Origin: Salmonirosea aquatica
GTDB taxonomy: Bacteria > Bacteroidota > Bacteroidia > Cytophagales > Spirosomataceae
Assembly: GCF_009296315.1 (NCBI RefSeq)
Contig: NZ_WHLY01000002.1
Span: 6,422,501 to 6,486,500 of the forward strand
DNA: 64,000 nucleotides
Reading direction: 5' to 3'
Notes under the pieces: model-generated
What the model was told of the DNA's origin: nothing
What the model saw: the letters and a program-made list of their open reading frames with translations, nothing else
Databases searched by the model: none
Shown: piece after piece, positions 30,845 through 40,102 of the stretch
Layout: each line of letters starts with the position of its first letter
Numbering within the stretch: the stretch's first letter is position 1
Made by a program: the position numbers and the translations under genes

Positions 30845-31987
30845 ATGAGACAAACCGCTTCCTCCGCCGAAACAGCTACCGTCGCCATATTAAAGCCCAG
30901 CCGCCTGGCTTCTATCGATGCCCTGCGTGGCTTCGACATGCTGATGATTGCGGGTGGGGGTACCTTCATCCAACTTCTCGGGGGTAAAACCGGCCTGGCC
31001 TGGGTAGACGCCCTGGCCAATCAGTTTGAACATCCCGAATGGCATGGCTTTACTTTCTATGACTTTATTTTCCCCCTTTTCCTTTTTCTGGCGGGTACCT
31101 CCCTCCCATTTAGTCTGCAGTCAGGATTAGCGAAGGGTTATTCAAAGGGCAGTTTGCTGCGCAAGGTAGGTAAGCGGATGCTGGTGCTGATCTTACTGGG
31201 AATCCTGTATAAAAACGCCCCGCTCGATCCGTTCGATCCCGCCCATATCCGCTACGGGAGCGTATTGGGTCGCATTGGCCTCTCCACTTTCGTGGCCGCG
31301 GCGCTTTACCTGCATTTTTCCCCTACACAAAGGTTATTTATCGCCTTGGGTACCCTGGTGCTATACTACCTGGCCCTCGCGTTGATACCAGTTCCCGGCT
31401 TTGGGGCGGGCGATTTTTCATTTGAGGGAAATCTGGTAGGCTGGTTCGACCGGCATTTTATGCCCGGACGGCTTTTGCAAAAAACCTATGATGAACTGGC
31501 CCTCCTCACCCAGTTACCCGCCGCTTGCCTGGCCATTTTTGGTACCCTGGCGGGTGATACTTTGCTGAATAATGCCTCTGCTGCCCATAAATTGAAAAGA
31601 CTCCTCATTTTGGGTGTAGTCGGCGTGGTAGTGGCGATGGTATGGAATTTCGCTTTTCCGATCAATAAGCATTTGTGGTCCAGCTCGTTCATCCTGCTTA
31701 CCGCCGGGCTGGCTTTCCTGCTCCTGGCGCTGTTTTACTGGATCATCGATGTGCGGGGATTCAAGAAATGGACTTTTTTCTTCCGGGTCATCGGCATGAA
31801 TTCGATAGTCATGTACCTGGCCTACCGGTTCATTGATTTCGACGAATCCGCCCGCCTGCTTTTTTCGGGAATGTATGGCCATGCGGCCGAGACGTGGCAA
31901 CCCGTGTTCAACGCCCTGGGCGGCTTATTGATCGCGTGGCTGCTGCTGTATTTCCTTTGGCGAAAAAAGGTTTTCGTGAAGGTGTAA
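30845..31987 (+). CDS. Heparan-alpha-glucosaminide N-acetyltransferase-like (DUF5009) membrane protein
   Basis: 380 residues with about ten membrane helices. LASIDALRGFDMLMIAGGG near residue 20 is the conserved opening with RG and D residues. FYDFIFPLFLFLAGTSLPFS and YGSVLGRIGLSTFVAA are also typical of the DUF5009/HGSNAT family, which moves acetyl groups across the membrane onto amino sugars. It sits between two paralogous metalloprotease genes on the same strand, 60 bp after the first and 45 bp before the second. The pairing with proteases is unexplained. Confidence 0.87.
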   Translation: MRQTASSAETATVAILKPSRLASIDALRGFDMLMIAGGGTFIQLLGGKTGLAWVDALANQFEHPEWHGFTFYDFIFPLFLFLAGTSLPFSLQSGLAKGYSKGSLLRKVGKRMLVLILLGILYKNAPLDPFDPAHIRYGSVLGRIGLSTFVAAALYLHFSPTQRLFIALGTLVLYYLALALIPVPGFGAGDFSFEGNLVGWFDRHFMPGRLLQKTYDELALLTQLPAACLAIFGTLAGDTLLNNASAAHKLKRLLILGVVGVVVAMVWNFAFPINKHLWSSSFILLTAGLAFLLLALFYWIIDVRGFKKWTFFFRVIGMNSIVMYLAYRFIDFDESARLLFSGMYGHAAETWQPVFNALGGLLIAWLLLYFLWRKKVFVKV

Positions 31988-32032
31988 AACCACCCACGAT
32001 TGAATTGCACAAAGTTTTACTCGACACACACT

Positions 32033-34291
32033 ATGAAAAAACCGTTATTCCTATTCGTAGGCACCTCGCTCCTATGGGCCTATTCCCTGGCCTCCGGCCA
32101 TGCCGACGATCTGTCGGACACCCTGAAGACCACTTTATTCAAACCCTATCGAAATCCTGCTGCCCGGGTAGCGACCGATCCCAATTTATCACAGACTCCG
32201 GGGGCTTTTCTGGTAACGCCCGATTTGGCAACCATCCGGCTGCTTGAAAGGTACCCCCGCTCCCGGTACATTTCCGTTGCGTTACCCATTTCCGATCTCC
32301 GGACGCTCCCCCTGCTCATTCATGAAATAGCCGTAGTAGCTCCCGACTTTGGGGTGGCTACGGCCTCGGGTAAGCAGGTACCTCTGCCCGCGCTCAAATT
32401 CTACGCCGGCCACGTGGTAGGCGACAAGGCCTCCACCGTAGCGCTCAGCGTATCGGCCCTTGGCATTGAGGGGTTGATCTTCGGGAAAGACTATTCCTAC
32501 ACGGTGGGTAAAATCCGGACGACTACTTCAGAATCGCTGCACGTGGTGTACCCCACTCACAAAATACCGGCCCAGTCTGAATTCACCTGTGCGCCGGTGG
32601 AGGTACCTTTCCCCGACCCTGATGACCTGCGCCAGGAGGCCACAAGCCGCCGGATGCTTTCCTCCGATTGCCGCGGGGTAACCCTTTATCTGGAAGTCGA
32701 CCATCAACTTTACCTGGATTGGGGGAGCGATGCCAGTTCTATCACCGCCAAGGTACTGGCTACCCTAGCGAATGTCGTCATACTGTTTCAGAACGAAGGT
32801 GTCGAACTGGAAGTAAGCGAGCTAAAAATCTGGGACATCCCCGATCCCTACGAACAGGCAGGTACCCCCAGTGAAATACTCTTTCAATTCAAAAATTACT
32901 GGAATGCCCGCGGCAACGCGTTCAACGGTGATATTGCCCATTTGCTCTCGACGCACGTCAGCCGCGGCGGATTGGCTTACTACGGCATTTCGCGCCGGAC
33001 CACCATCGCCACCCTGAACGATATTTCGGCCGTTTTTTCCAATCCGGCCTCCCGCAGCTTTGCCTTTAGTCTATCTACGGGTGTCCATGACAGTCCCACG
33101 CGCACCTTACCCGATTACTCCTACAACGTCTATCTCATCGCCCACGAGCTGGGGCACAACTTTGGTCTGCCCCATACCCAATCCTGCCTGTGGGAGGGCG
33201 GCCCCCTCGACGACTGTAGCAGCGTAGAGGATGGTACCTGCCCACCGGGCCCACACCCACCGGACGGGGGTACCCTCATGAGCTATTGCCCCAATCTGGC
33301 GAATGGATTTGGCCCACAACCCCGCGCCAAAATGCTATACGAACTGCTGGTGGCCCAAAACCTGGGCCACCCCGGGGTACCTTCCCTCCAGGTTATTCCC
33401 GCCGAGGTGACGGCCAACCAGGGTCAGTATACGCATCTGGAACTATCGAACTGCCCGGGTACGGTGCTGTGGAGCGATGGCGTTTTCAGCGGCAATACCC
33501 GTACCCTTCTTCCCCAGGTATCCACCACCTACTATGCCGCTTGCCAGACCGACGGATGCCTCAGTGCGGCCGCCCCGGTTTCCGTGACTACGGTATGTGT
33601 GAAGGAGTCCGCGTGTACCATCAGCGCTTCCGGTAGTTTGAGCCTGCTGTACGGCATTGCGGAATTTTCCTTCGGTACCCTTTGGTCCAGTGATCCCAAT
33701 GCGGTACCCGCCAATCTGGGTACTGTCTATGAAGATTTCACCTGTACCCTGCAGACCGTCCTGAAAGCTGGTGAAAGCTATCCCTTTACGCTGTCGGGTA
33801 CCCTAGGCAATAGCTTGTTTGCCAAAATCTACATGGATTATAACGGCAATGGCCAGTTTAATGAAGCAAACGAATTGGTTTATAACGGTCTTTCGCTTTT
33901 ACAGCATTCCGGCAGCATAACGGTACCCACTACGGCCCTCCGCAATACTCCCCTGCGGATGCGGGTCATGCTCAATCCGCTCCTGATTCTGAACGCCTGT
34001 TCGCTGCCCAGCAATTTTTTGTTCAAAGCCGGAAAAGTCAACGATTACACCGTCACCATTACGGACGGTAGTTGTCCCCCCAATTATCGTGAAACGGTGA
34101 AATCAGGCTACTGGGATGATCCGCTGATATGGAGTTGTGGTACCCTACCGACGGCGGTCGACGAGGTAAAAATCAATCCAGGACACTACATTACCCTCCC
34201 CGGTAACTACACGAGCCTGACCCGGGGGCTTGATTTGCAGGGGACTATCCAACCGGCCATCAACAGTTGGCTCCATGTGGAGTACCCCTGA
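32033..34291 (+). CDS. Secreted reprolysin-like metalloprotease with GEVED domain (copy 2)
   Basis: 752 residues from the ATG at 32033, which begins a signal peptide (MKKPLFLFVGTSLLWAYSLA). It is collinear with the gene at 28526 over the full length: zinc site HELGHNFGLPHTQSCLW, Met-turn LMSYC, GEVED segment YEDFTCTLQTVLKAGESYPF and C-terminal RETVKSGYWDDPLIWSCGTLP. The prodomains also match. The copies have diverged clearly at both protein and DNA level, and GGTACC sites are much denser in this copy. Tandem duplication with an inserted or retained acyltransferase gene is the simplest history. Confidence 0.9.
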   Translation: MKKPLFLFVGTSLLWAYSLASGHADDLSDTLKTTLFKPYRNPAARVATDPNLSQTPGAFLVTPDLATIRLLERYPRSRYISVALPISDLRTLPLLIHEIAVVAPDFGVATASGKQVPLPALKFYAGHVVGDKASTVALSVSALGIEGLIFGKDYSYTVGKIRTTTSESLHVVYPTHKIPAQSEFTCAPVEVPFPDPDDLRQEATSRRMLSSDCRGVTLYLEVDHQLYLDWGSDASSITAKVLATLANVVILFQNEGVELEVSELKIWDIPDPYEQAGTPSEILFQFKNYWNARGNAFNGDIAHLLSTHVSRGGLAYYGISRRTTIATLNDISAVFSNPASRSFAFSLSTGVHDSPTRTLPDYSYNVYLIAHELGHNFGLPHTQSCLWEGGPLDDCSSVEDGTCPPGPHPPDGGTLMSYCPNLANGFGPQPRAKMLYELLVAQNLGHPGVPSLQVIPAEVTANQGQYTHLELSNCPGTVLWSDGVFSGNTRTLLPQVSTTYYAACQTDGCLSAAAPVSVTTVCVKESACTISASGSLSLLYGIAEFSFGTLWSSDPNAVPANLGTVYEDFTCTLQTVLKAGESYPFTLSGTLGNSLFAKIYMDYNGNGQFNEANELVYNGLSLLQHSGSITVPTTALRNTPLRMRVMLNPLLILNACSLPSNFLFKAGKVNDYTVTITDGSCPPNYRETVKSGYWDDPLIWSCGTLPTAVDEVKINPGHYITLPGNYTSLTRGLDLQGTIQPAINSWLHVEYP

Positions 34292-34479
34292 TTGCATACA
34301 AAAGGTACTTACGCAAATCCTTAAGTACCAGGGTACCCTAATCCTTGGGGATGTTGCATTTCTCCTGGTAGCTCGGTTGAAAAGCTAGTAAAAAAAAGAG
34401 ATACGGAACTTTGTCAACCAGGCGCGGTAGCTATCGATGGCTGCCGCCTATTCCTACTCTTTTTCAATCCGTTAAATCC

Positions 34480-36015
34480 ATGGCGAAGTACCTACCCTTT
34501 CTCCTCTTGCTTGGCGTTTCGATGCCGGTTTTTTCCCAAACGGCCAGTACCACTTCGGGCACGTATCCTCCGTTAGTCACCTTCACAGCCCAGCAGGATC
34601 ATGCTAACATGATGAAGCAACTGGGTATCGAGGCGCTGCGACCGGGTCCGAGTGGTAACGAGTCGGCACCGAACCATGCCAATTACGACGAAACCCAGGC
34701 CGATCCGTGTCCCCAGCTGCCGGAGGTACTCACCACCAAAAGTGGCAAGAAAGTAACGACGCCCGAGCAATGGTGGCAGCAACGCCGCCCGGAAATTCAG
34801 GAAGATTTTGAAAAAGAAGTGTACGGACGCCTGCCCAAGAACATTCCGAAAGTGACCTGGACGGTAAAAATCACGGATCGGGAATTTGTGGGTTTTACGC
34901 CGGTCATCGCCAAGCAGGTCATTGGCCACGTCGACAACAGTACCTACCCTTTGATCAACGTCGACATCAATATGCTAGTGGTGGTGCCGGCAAACGCCAA
35001 GGGTCCGGTACCCGTGCTGATGATGTTCGGGCGGCCCTCCTTTCCGGCTCCCGCCCAGCCGGCCCCGGAGCAGATGGAACAAATCAATGAGGCGCTGAAA
35101 GCATTGCTCATCAAAGAGAATCCAGAATTGAAGGCCATTTTCGATCAGTATCCGGCCTACACGCCCTTTACCCGCACTACGCCTTCGTTTGGCCCGCCGC
35201 CCGCCGGTGACCCTTCGCCCACGCAACAACTGCTGGCCGCGGGCTGGGGGTACGCGACCATCGAGCCCGCCAGCATTCAGGCCGACAACGGCGCGGGTCT
35301 GACGCGGGGCATCATTGGCCTGGTGAACAAGGGACAACCCCGGCAACCCGACGACTGGGGTGCCCTGCGCGCCTGGGCCTGGGGTGCTGCCCGGGGCCTC
35401 GACTACCTCGAAACCGACCCGATGGTAGACGCCAAAAAAGTAGGCATTGAAGGGGTGTCGCGCTATGGCAAGGCGGCCCTGGTGACGCTGGCGTTTGAGC
35501 CGCGCTTCGCCACGGGGCTGATCGGCTCTTCGGGCAAAGGGGGTGCCGCGCTGCACCGCCGGACGTTTGGCGAGGCCGTGGAAAGCCTGACCGGCAGCGG
35601 CGAATACCACTGGATGGCCGGCAACTACCTCAAGTACGGCACCGAGCAGGGGACCTTAGGCCGCAAAACCGGCTGCGACCTACCCGTAGATTCGCATGAA
35701 CTCATCGCGATGGCCGCGCCGCGCCCTGTCTTCATCAGCTACGGCATTCCCGAGAAAGGCGACGCCCGCTGGCTCGACCAGCAGGGTAGCTACATGGCTA
35801 CCGTGGCGGCGGGACCGGTATTCAAACTCCTCGGTGCCAAAGACCTGGGTACCTCCGGCAACTACCAAACGGAAAAAATGCCTCCCTATAACACCGACGT
35901 GCTGGAAGGTACCCTGGCCTGGCGGCAGCACGACGGCGGCCATACGGACGCGCCTAATTTCAAGTACTTTATTCCCTGGGCGAATCAGGAGTTGGGGTAT
36001 GTGGTGGAGCGGTAG
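34480..36015 (+). CDS. CE15 glucuronoyl esterase-like secreted enzyme
   Basis: 511 residues from the ATG at 34480, chosen for the signal peptide MAKYLPFLLLLGVSMPVFSQ. The nucleophile motif is GVSRYGKAAL (the CE15 G-x-S-R-x-G-K signature). The later DSHELIAMAAPRPVFISYG carries the conserved segment before the catalytic His; RQHDGGHTDAP near the C-terminus likely supplies that His. CE15 enzymes cleave the ester between lignin alcohols and 4-O-methyl-glucuronic acid on xylan, and some act on other uronate esters. It follows the metalloproteases on the same strand but is separated by 188 bp. Confidence 0.88.
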   Translation: MAKYLPFLLLLGVSMPVFSQTASTTSGTYPPLVTFTAQQDHANMMKQLGIEALRPGPSGNESAPNHANYDETQADPCPQLPEVLTTKSGKKVTTPEQWWQQRRPEIQEDFEKEVYGRLPKNIPKVTWTVKITDREFVGFTPVIAKQVIGHVDNSTYPLINVDINMLVVVPANAKGPVPVLMMFGRPSFPAPAQPAPEQMEQINEALKALLIKENPELKAIFDQYPAYTPFTRTTPSFGPPPAGDPSPTQQLLAAGWGYATIEPASIQADNGAGLTRGIIGLVNKGQPRQPDDWGALRAWAWGAARGLDYLETDPMVDAKKVGIEGVSRYGKAALVTLAFEPRFATGLIGSSGKGGAALHRRTFGEAVESLTGSGEYHWMAGNYLKYGTEQGTLGRKTGCDLPVDSHELIAMAAPRPVFISYGIPEKGDARWLDQQGSYMATVAAGPVFKLLGAKDLGTSGNYQTEKMPPYNTDVLEGTLAWRQHDGGHTDAPNFKYFIPWANQELGYVVER

Positions 36016-36329
36016 GTGAAATTTGGGTGCCGTTGGATAACTTTTTTACAGATTTTTTTGCGGATTGGGGTAGATTGGGGAAATTTTTATAGAAGTTAAT
36101 ACATTCAGCCCCTTGTTTGTGGGATAAAGACATCTTCGGAAGAATACGACGACCCGAGGTGGTATCGACTGGTACTTTTCCAGGGCGAATTAAAATTGTT
36201 CTATGGTAGTAACCTTGAAATTTTTAATTATAATCTTGCAGGTATTACCGTTGAATAAAATATTTATAAAAGTTTCAAATATTTACGAGTTCGTTTGAAT
36301 ATTCAAAAGTTATTTATGAGATTTAACGC
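36016..36329. other. AT-rich spacer before the RT-associated RNA
   Basis: About 310 bp between the CE15 gene and the structured RNA. It is AT-rich from about 36200 and contains no frame with coding character and no GGTACC. It is likely to hold the promoter of the RNA/reverse transcriptase unit and marks the left side of the foreign island. Confidence 0.5.
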
Positions 36330-36664
36330 GTCGATTAGCTAAGGTCCGTACGCCAGTGTTTGAGTATACATCTCTAACAGATGTAGTAACCTTGCAAAAT
36401 TAGGTGCAAGGTGGTGAACTGTTCGGCTGGTTCCTTTCTGTAAGGACCACCGCCGTGACTAGCTCAATGGTTGCTGTAAGCATGGTGAATACTTCTGGTA
36501 GAATGTTCATGATTGTAACACAATTATTGTTCCAAAGGCACGCCCAAAAGATTGTTATCAATTAATAAGGCATTAAGACGCTACTGGCTACACGTAATAG
36601 ATTAGATCCCTTTGGGTGGGTGTGTTTATTACTAAAAGGATAGTGCATAATTTAGCTAATCGAC
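36330..36664 (+). ncRNA. Structured non-coding RNA of the reverse transcriptase locus
   Basis: A perfect 13-bp inverted repeat (GTCGATTAGCTAA at 36330-36342; TTAGCTAATCGAC at 36652-36664) encloses 309 nt without coding character. Inside are several hairpins: TACATCT/AGATGTA (36367-36385), ACCTTGCA/TGCAAGGT (36389-36412, perfect 8 bp), a GGTTCCTT...AAGGACC stem enclosed by CGG/CCG pairs, and ATTGT/ACAAT. The right arm ends 7 nt before the RT start codon. DRT-type and retron reverse transcriptases use such RNAs as template or cofactor. The closing stem recalls retron a1/a2 arms, but the RT is not retron-like. The role is inferred. Confidence 0.72.
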
Positions 36665-36671
36665 ACTTTTT

Positions 36672-38198
36672 ATGAGTAGCTGGCTCAGATTGCGACAATA
36701 CCTTCACATCTCCCCTAAATTTTCAAGTGGCGAATCAAAGGAAACCGACAAATCCAAATACTTCATTATATCTTATGTAACTAACACTACAAATATAAAG
36801 CATCATAAATTCTCTCCACTTCTACACTATAAAATCCTGGAATCCAGATTTAGAAGAGATTAAAGATTTATATTAAACGATAACAAAATAGGAAGAAGCC
36901 ACAAGCTAAAACCAAGAGAAATATATTACTGCAACCATCTCGATTCTCAAATTTTCTCCTACTATGCCAATAAAATTAATGCAGAATTAAAAAAGGTGTA
37001 CGATAGTAACAAACTTTTAAATAATTCTGTAATAGGATATAGAAAAATAAAAACTAATGATTCTACTAAACGTGGAAAATGCAATATTGATTTTGCATTT
37101 GAGGTATTTGATTATATCAAAGAGCATAAATCCCAAAACATATCAGTATTATGTCTGGATATAGAAAAATTTTTTGACAGTATTGATCCCCAGATTCTAA
37201 AAAGAAGCTGGGTAAACTTACTAAATTTAAAAACCTTACCAGATCACCACTACGCGGTATTTAAAGCAATTACAAGAGCAAGCTACATTGATTTAGAAAA
37301 ATTGTTAAAAATTCATCCATATTTTGATATAAAAAAACTCAAATACTTTAAAAACTCTAACAAGAATTCGTTATTTGAAAAATGGGATGACCTCAGGAAA
37401 TTAAATGATAAATATAAAATCATTCATAGATATAATGGAAAATTAAAAAAGGGAATACCGCAAGGTACACCTATTAGTGCAGCACTTTCTAACCTATATT
37501 TTCTGGAAGTTGATATTGACTTATCCAACTTTGTTAATACTTGTAATGGGATATATAGGAGATATTCTGATGATATATTAATTGTATGCGAAACAAAGAA
37601 TTTATCTAAAATCAAAGATTACATACATGATGCTATTGAAAAAAAGCTAAATTTAAAAATACAAAAGACAAAAACCCAAGAATCATACTTGTTTCGACAA
37701 ACTGTTGATAGCAAATGGAATCTAGAAACATTTCATTATAGAACTCATTTAAAAAAGTCAGTCATATCATATTTGGGTTTTGATTTTGATGGAGAGTACA
37801 TTAGAGTTCGAAATAGTAGCATTTCTAATTTTTACAAAAAAATTAGAAGAAGAACTCATTATGCTAGACTTTCTAAAAAAATTAATAAGATGTCTATAAA
37901 AGCCAAAGATGAATGGATATTTAGGCGGTCTTTATTCAAGTCCAGTTCTCATCTTGGTGTTAATTTAAAAAAGAAACGCTCCACATCAAAACGCGGAAAT
38001 TATATCGCTTATCTATATAATGCTGCAAATAGATTACCTGAAACAAATAGGCAAAAAATTATTAGCCAGATTAGAAACCACTGGAAGATAATTTATAAAT
38101 CTATTAAAGAAAATGAGGAGAAATATGAATTACCAAAACCACCAAAGCCAAAAATGAAAAGATATAAACGTTACAAAACCCAAATCCGTGGGCTATGA
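36672..38198 (+). pseudogene. DRT/UG-family reverse transcriptase with an in-frame TAA near the N-terminus
   Basis: Reading from ATG 36672 gives 63 residues, then TAA at 36861-36863, then the same frame runs open to 38198 (about 508 codons). Both sides look native: the upstream part ends SPLLHYKILESRFRRD and the downstream part begins RFILNDNKIGRSHKL, then REIYYCNHLDSQIFSYYANK (RT motif 0/1-like). Later motifs are VLCLDIEKFFDSID (catalytic Asp), GIPQGTPISAALSN and YRRYSDD (YSDD, 37562-37573). No retron NAxxH or VTG motif and no intron maturase domain was seen. DRT proteins give phage defence. The first start codon after the stop is GTG 36996, which would lose motif 1. Confidence 0.78.
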
Positions 38199-38210
38199 GA
38201 TACAGCTCTT
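38183..38210. repeat. Left copy of a REP-like palindromic repeat at the RT 3' end
   Basis: AATCCGTGGGCTATG here matches 14 of 15 bases of the copy at 38543. The following bases can form only an imperfect hairpin (GGGCTATG / TACAGCTC). It overlaps the last codons and stop of the reverse transcriptase. It may be an old repeat copy or a duplication produced when the island inserted. Confidence 0.5.
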
Positions 38211-38321
38211 AGGTCCGCCCGTAGCCATTTTATCAGCGATTAGGTCGTCACGACTTATAAATGAGATGATAAGGCTGTTGATTTCAGAAATTCCCCTTCT
38301 TGAAAAAGTATACACCGAATT

Positions 38322-38459
38322 TCACCGGTGCTTTAATTTATCGATAAAGTCCTTCATCTTACGATGACGCTCCATCACGAGGGCGAAATTAGTAGAATTT
38401 ATTGACGGTGAGCTGGCCTTCATTTCCTGAAAGCTTTTATATTTCTCTTTCTTTTTCAT
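38322..38459 (-). CDS. Small basic hypothetical protein
   Basis: 45 residues from the ATG at 38459: MKKKEKYKSFQEMKAS..., ending RKMKDFIDKLKHR. The composition (Lys-rich ends, central Ser/Asn) and an ATG preceded by AT-rich sequence look coding; I recall similar short proteins in Cytophagales without a known role. The longer frame starting at 38537 has an unlikely hydrophobic lead. It lies downstream of and convergent with the reverse transcriptase, inside the AT-rich island. No function can be assigned. Confidence 0.45.
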   Translation of the reverse strand: MKKKEKYKSFQEMKASSPSINSTNFALVMERHRKMKDFIDKLKHR

Positions 38460-38542
38460 GAGAAAGCGACATTTTATACAAACAAATATAGATAAAGCCC
38501 GGTAAAAAAGGAAAATGTAGCTAGTGGAGTCTTTCATTTCTT

Positions 38543-38570
38543 AATCCGTGGGCTGTGTCCCACAGCCCCT
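38543..38570. repeat. REP-like palindromic repeat
   Basis: AATCCGTGGGCTGTG opens a perfect 8-bp hairpin, GGGCTGTG-TCC-CACAGCCC (38550-38568). A degenerate copy lies at 38183 at the end of the reverse transcriptase. Together they flank the small gene at 38322 and the right side of the island. It could also serve as a terminator, although no T-run follows. Confidence 0.55.
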
Positions 38571-38777
38571 ACCCAAACGCCAAAGTACCACGGTTTGAAT
38601 TAATAACACTAGCCGCGCACCGAATACTAATTTTCGATAAGATTACTTGATCACTCTTTCAGAATTCTCCCCTGGAAAACTTGTCGCTTTTTTGGGCTCA
38701 CGGCCTGTAAAAAAAACTACCCTGCGTACGGCCAGCGTCTGGCAAAAGGGGGCATGGAGTCCCTATCGTATGGATTC

Positions 38778-39907
38778 TCAAAAAGCCTCCCCGATAAAGA
38801 AGTAAAAGCCCGGGCCCTCGTTGGTCAGGGCGACATCGAGGCGGGTGTAGACGTCTTTCTTGGGGAATATCAGGAACCGCACCCCGGCCCCACCCGACCA
38901 CACGATGTTGTCGAAAGAGAGCTTACGGAAATCATTGAAAACAGTACCACTGCTGCCGAACACGGCCGCTCCCCACCGTTTGGCAAAAGGGAAGGGGAGC
39001 ATCCGGTATTCGACCTGAGCGGCCAGCTGGTTTTTGTCCCGAAAGCGACCCAAATAGTAGCCCCGGTTGATGCTTTCGCCCCCCAGCTGAGCCAGCTGAT
39101 TGAACGGCGTGTTGCCGACGTTGAACTGACCCAGGACTTGGGCAGCCAGCACATCGCGCTCATTGATGCTTTTGTAGAACCGGTTGTCGGAAATAATTGT
39201 GGTGAAGGAGAAATCGCTGCCCCAAGTTTTGTCGTACCGCAGCAGGGCCAGCTCCGAGAAGACACCCTCCCTGACATTGAGAACATTGTGGCGCGTATCA
39301 TACATCAGCCCCAGGCCAAAAGCCAGGTTGGCCGAACCGGTCCCCCGGTGGGTAGCTCTACATCCGAGGAAGAAGCCGGCACGAAACTGACGGAGCTCAA
39401 CCGTTGAAAGTCCAGCTCCAGTCCGGCGTAAAAGTTGGGTAGCATCTGCCGCAAGGCCCGCTCTTTGATTTGCAGCTGTCTGGTATTGACCAACGCGACG
39501 TGCTCGGCGGGCGAATCGGGACCAATGCCATGGAAAAGCACGGGAAAGCTCTGGTAACGGAATCGGCCCGGAAATATCCATTTGTTCTTATCGGTAAACA
39601 GGTTGTGGTCAAACCAGAGCCCGTACTGGTTTTCCAGGGTAAAGAACGTGAAACCGTTGACTTCGCTGAGGCGGTTGGTGGTGTCCCCTTTGGCATAATA
39701 GACATATAGGCTGCTCAGCCCAATCTCCCAGCTGGTTTCGGGTGCATAGCCGATGGTAGGGTACACCAGAAACTGGGGCCTTGCATTGGACGAAGTGTCG
39801 TTGGCTAGACTGTTGATGTAGCGGGTAAGAAAATTTGTTTTCTGGGCCCAGGCCGAGGTTTGACACAGAAGGGCATATAAAGCAAGGGTTAGCAACCAAT
39901 TTTTCAT
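38778..39907 (-). pseudogene. Omp85/BamA-TamA-like outer-membrane barrel protein, interrupted by a one-base frameshift
   Basis: The start at 39907 gives a signal peptide (MKNWLLTLALYALLCQTSAWAQ) and then beta strands (TIGYAPETSWEIGLSSLYVYY). The second part holds GGESINRGYYLGRFRDKNQ, an Omp85-type (G-x-x-x-x-R-G-Y) signature, and a C-terminal strand ending in F. The frame changes at the C5 run 39342-39346; one extra base joins VELPTGG to TGSANLAFGLGLMYDT. The family inserts or exports outer-membrane proteins; short versions without POTRA domains, like this one, are of unknown role. The shift is probably an undercall. Confidence 0.8.
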
Positions 39908-40102
39908 AGAGATTAGGATACAATACTGTTAAACTGACTCGCGGGACGGTACCATCGACCTATTAACACGCAGCGGAACCTTTTGATTGGATAAGCCGGT
40001 AAAATGGGCAAGGTACTGTCTGGTACCCCCGCGACGCCTCTGGCCGAAGCCCTGTCCCACGGCCCGGAATCCAACTTCCGGAAGAGGTACCTTACCCGGC
40101 TG

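Noticed and set aside
36330-38198. Classical retron (msr-msd plus retron RT)
   Set aside because: The closing inverted repeat looks like a1/a2 arms, but the RT lacks NAxxH and VTG motifs and no effector gene follows.
38200-38260. AGGTCCG shared between the RNA start (36342) and the RT 3' flank as island boundary repeats
   Set aside because: Only seven bases match, which is too short to support.
36016-38320. Group II intron with its reverse transcriptase
   Set aside because: No GUGYG start, no domain V-like hairpin after the RT, and no maturase or endonuclease domain.
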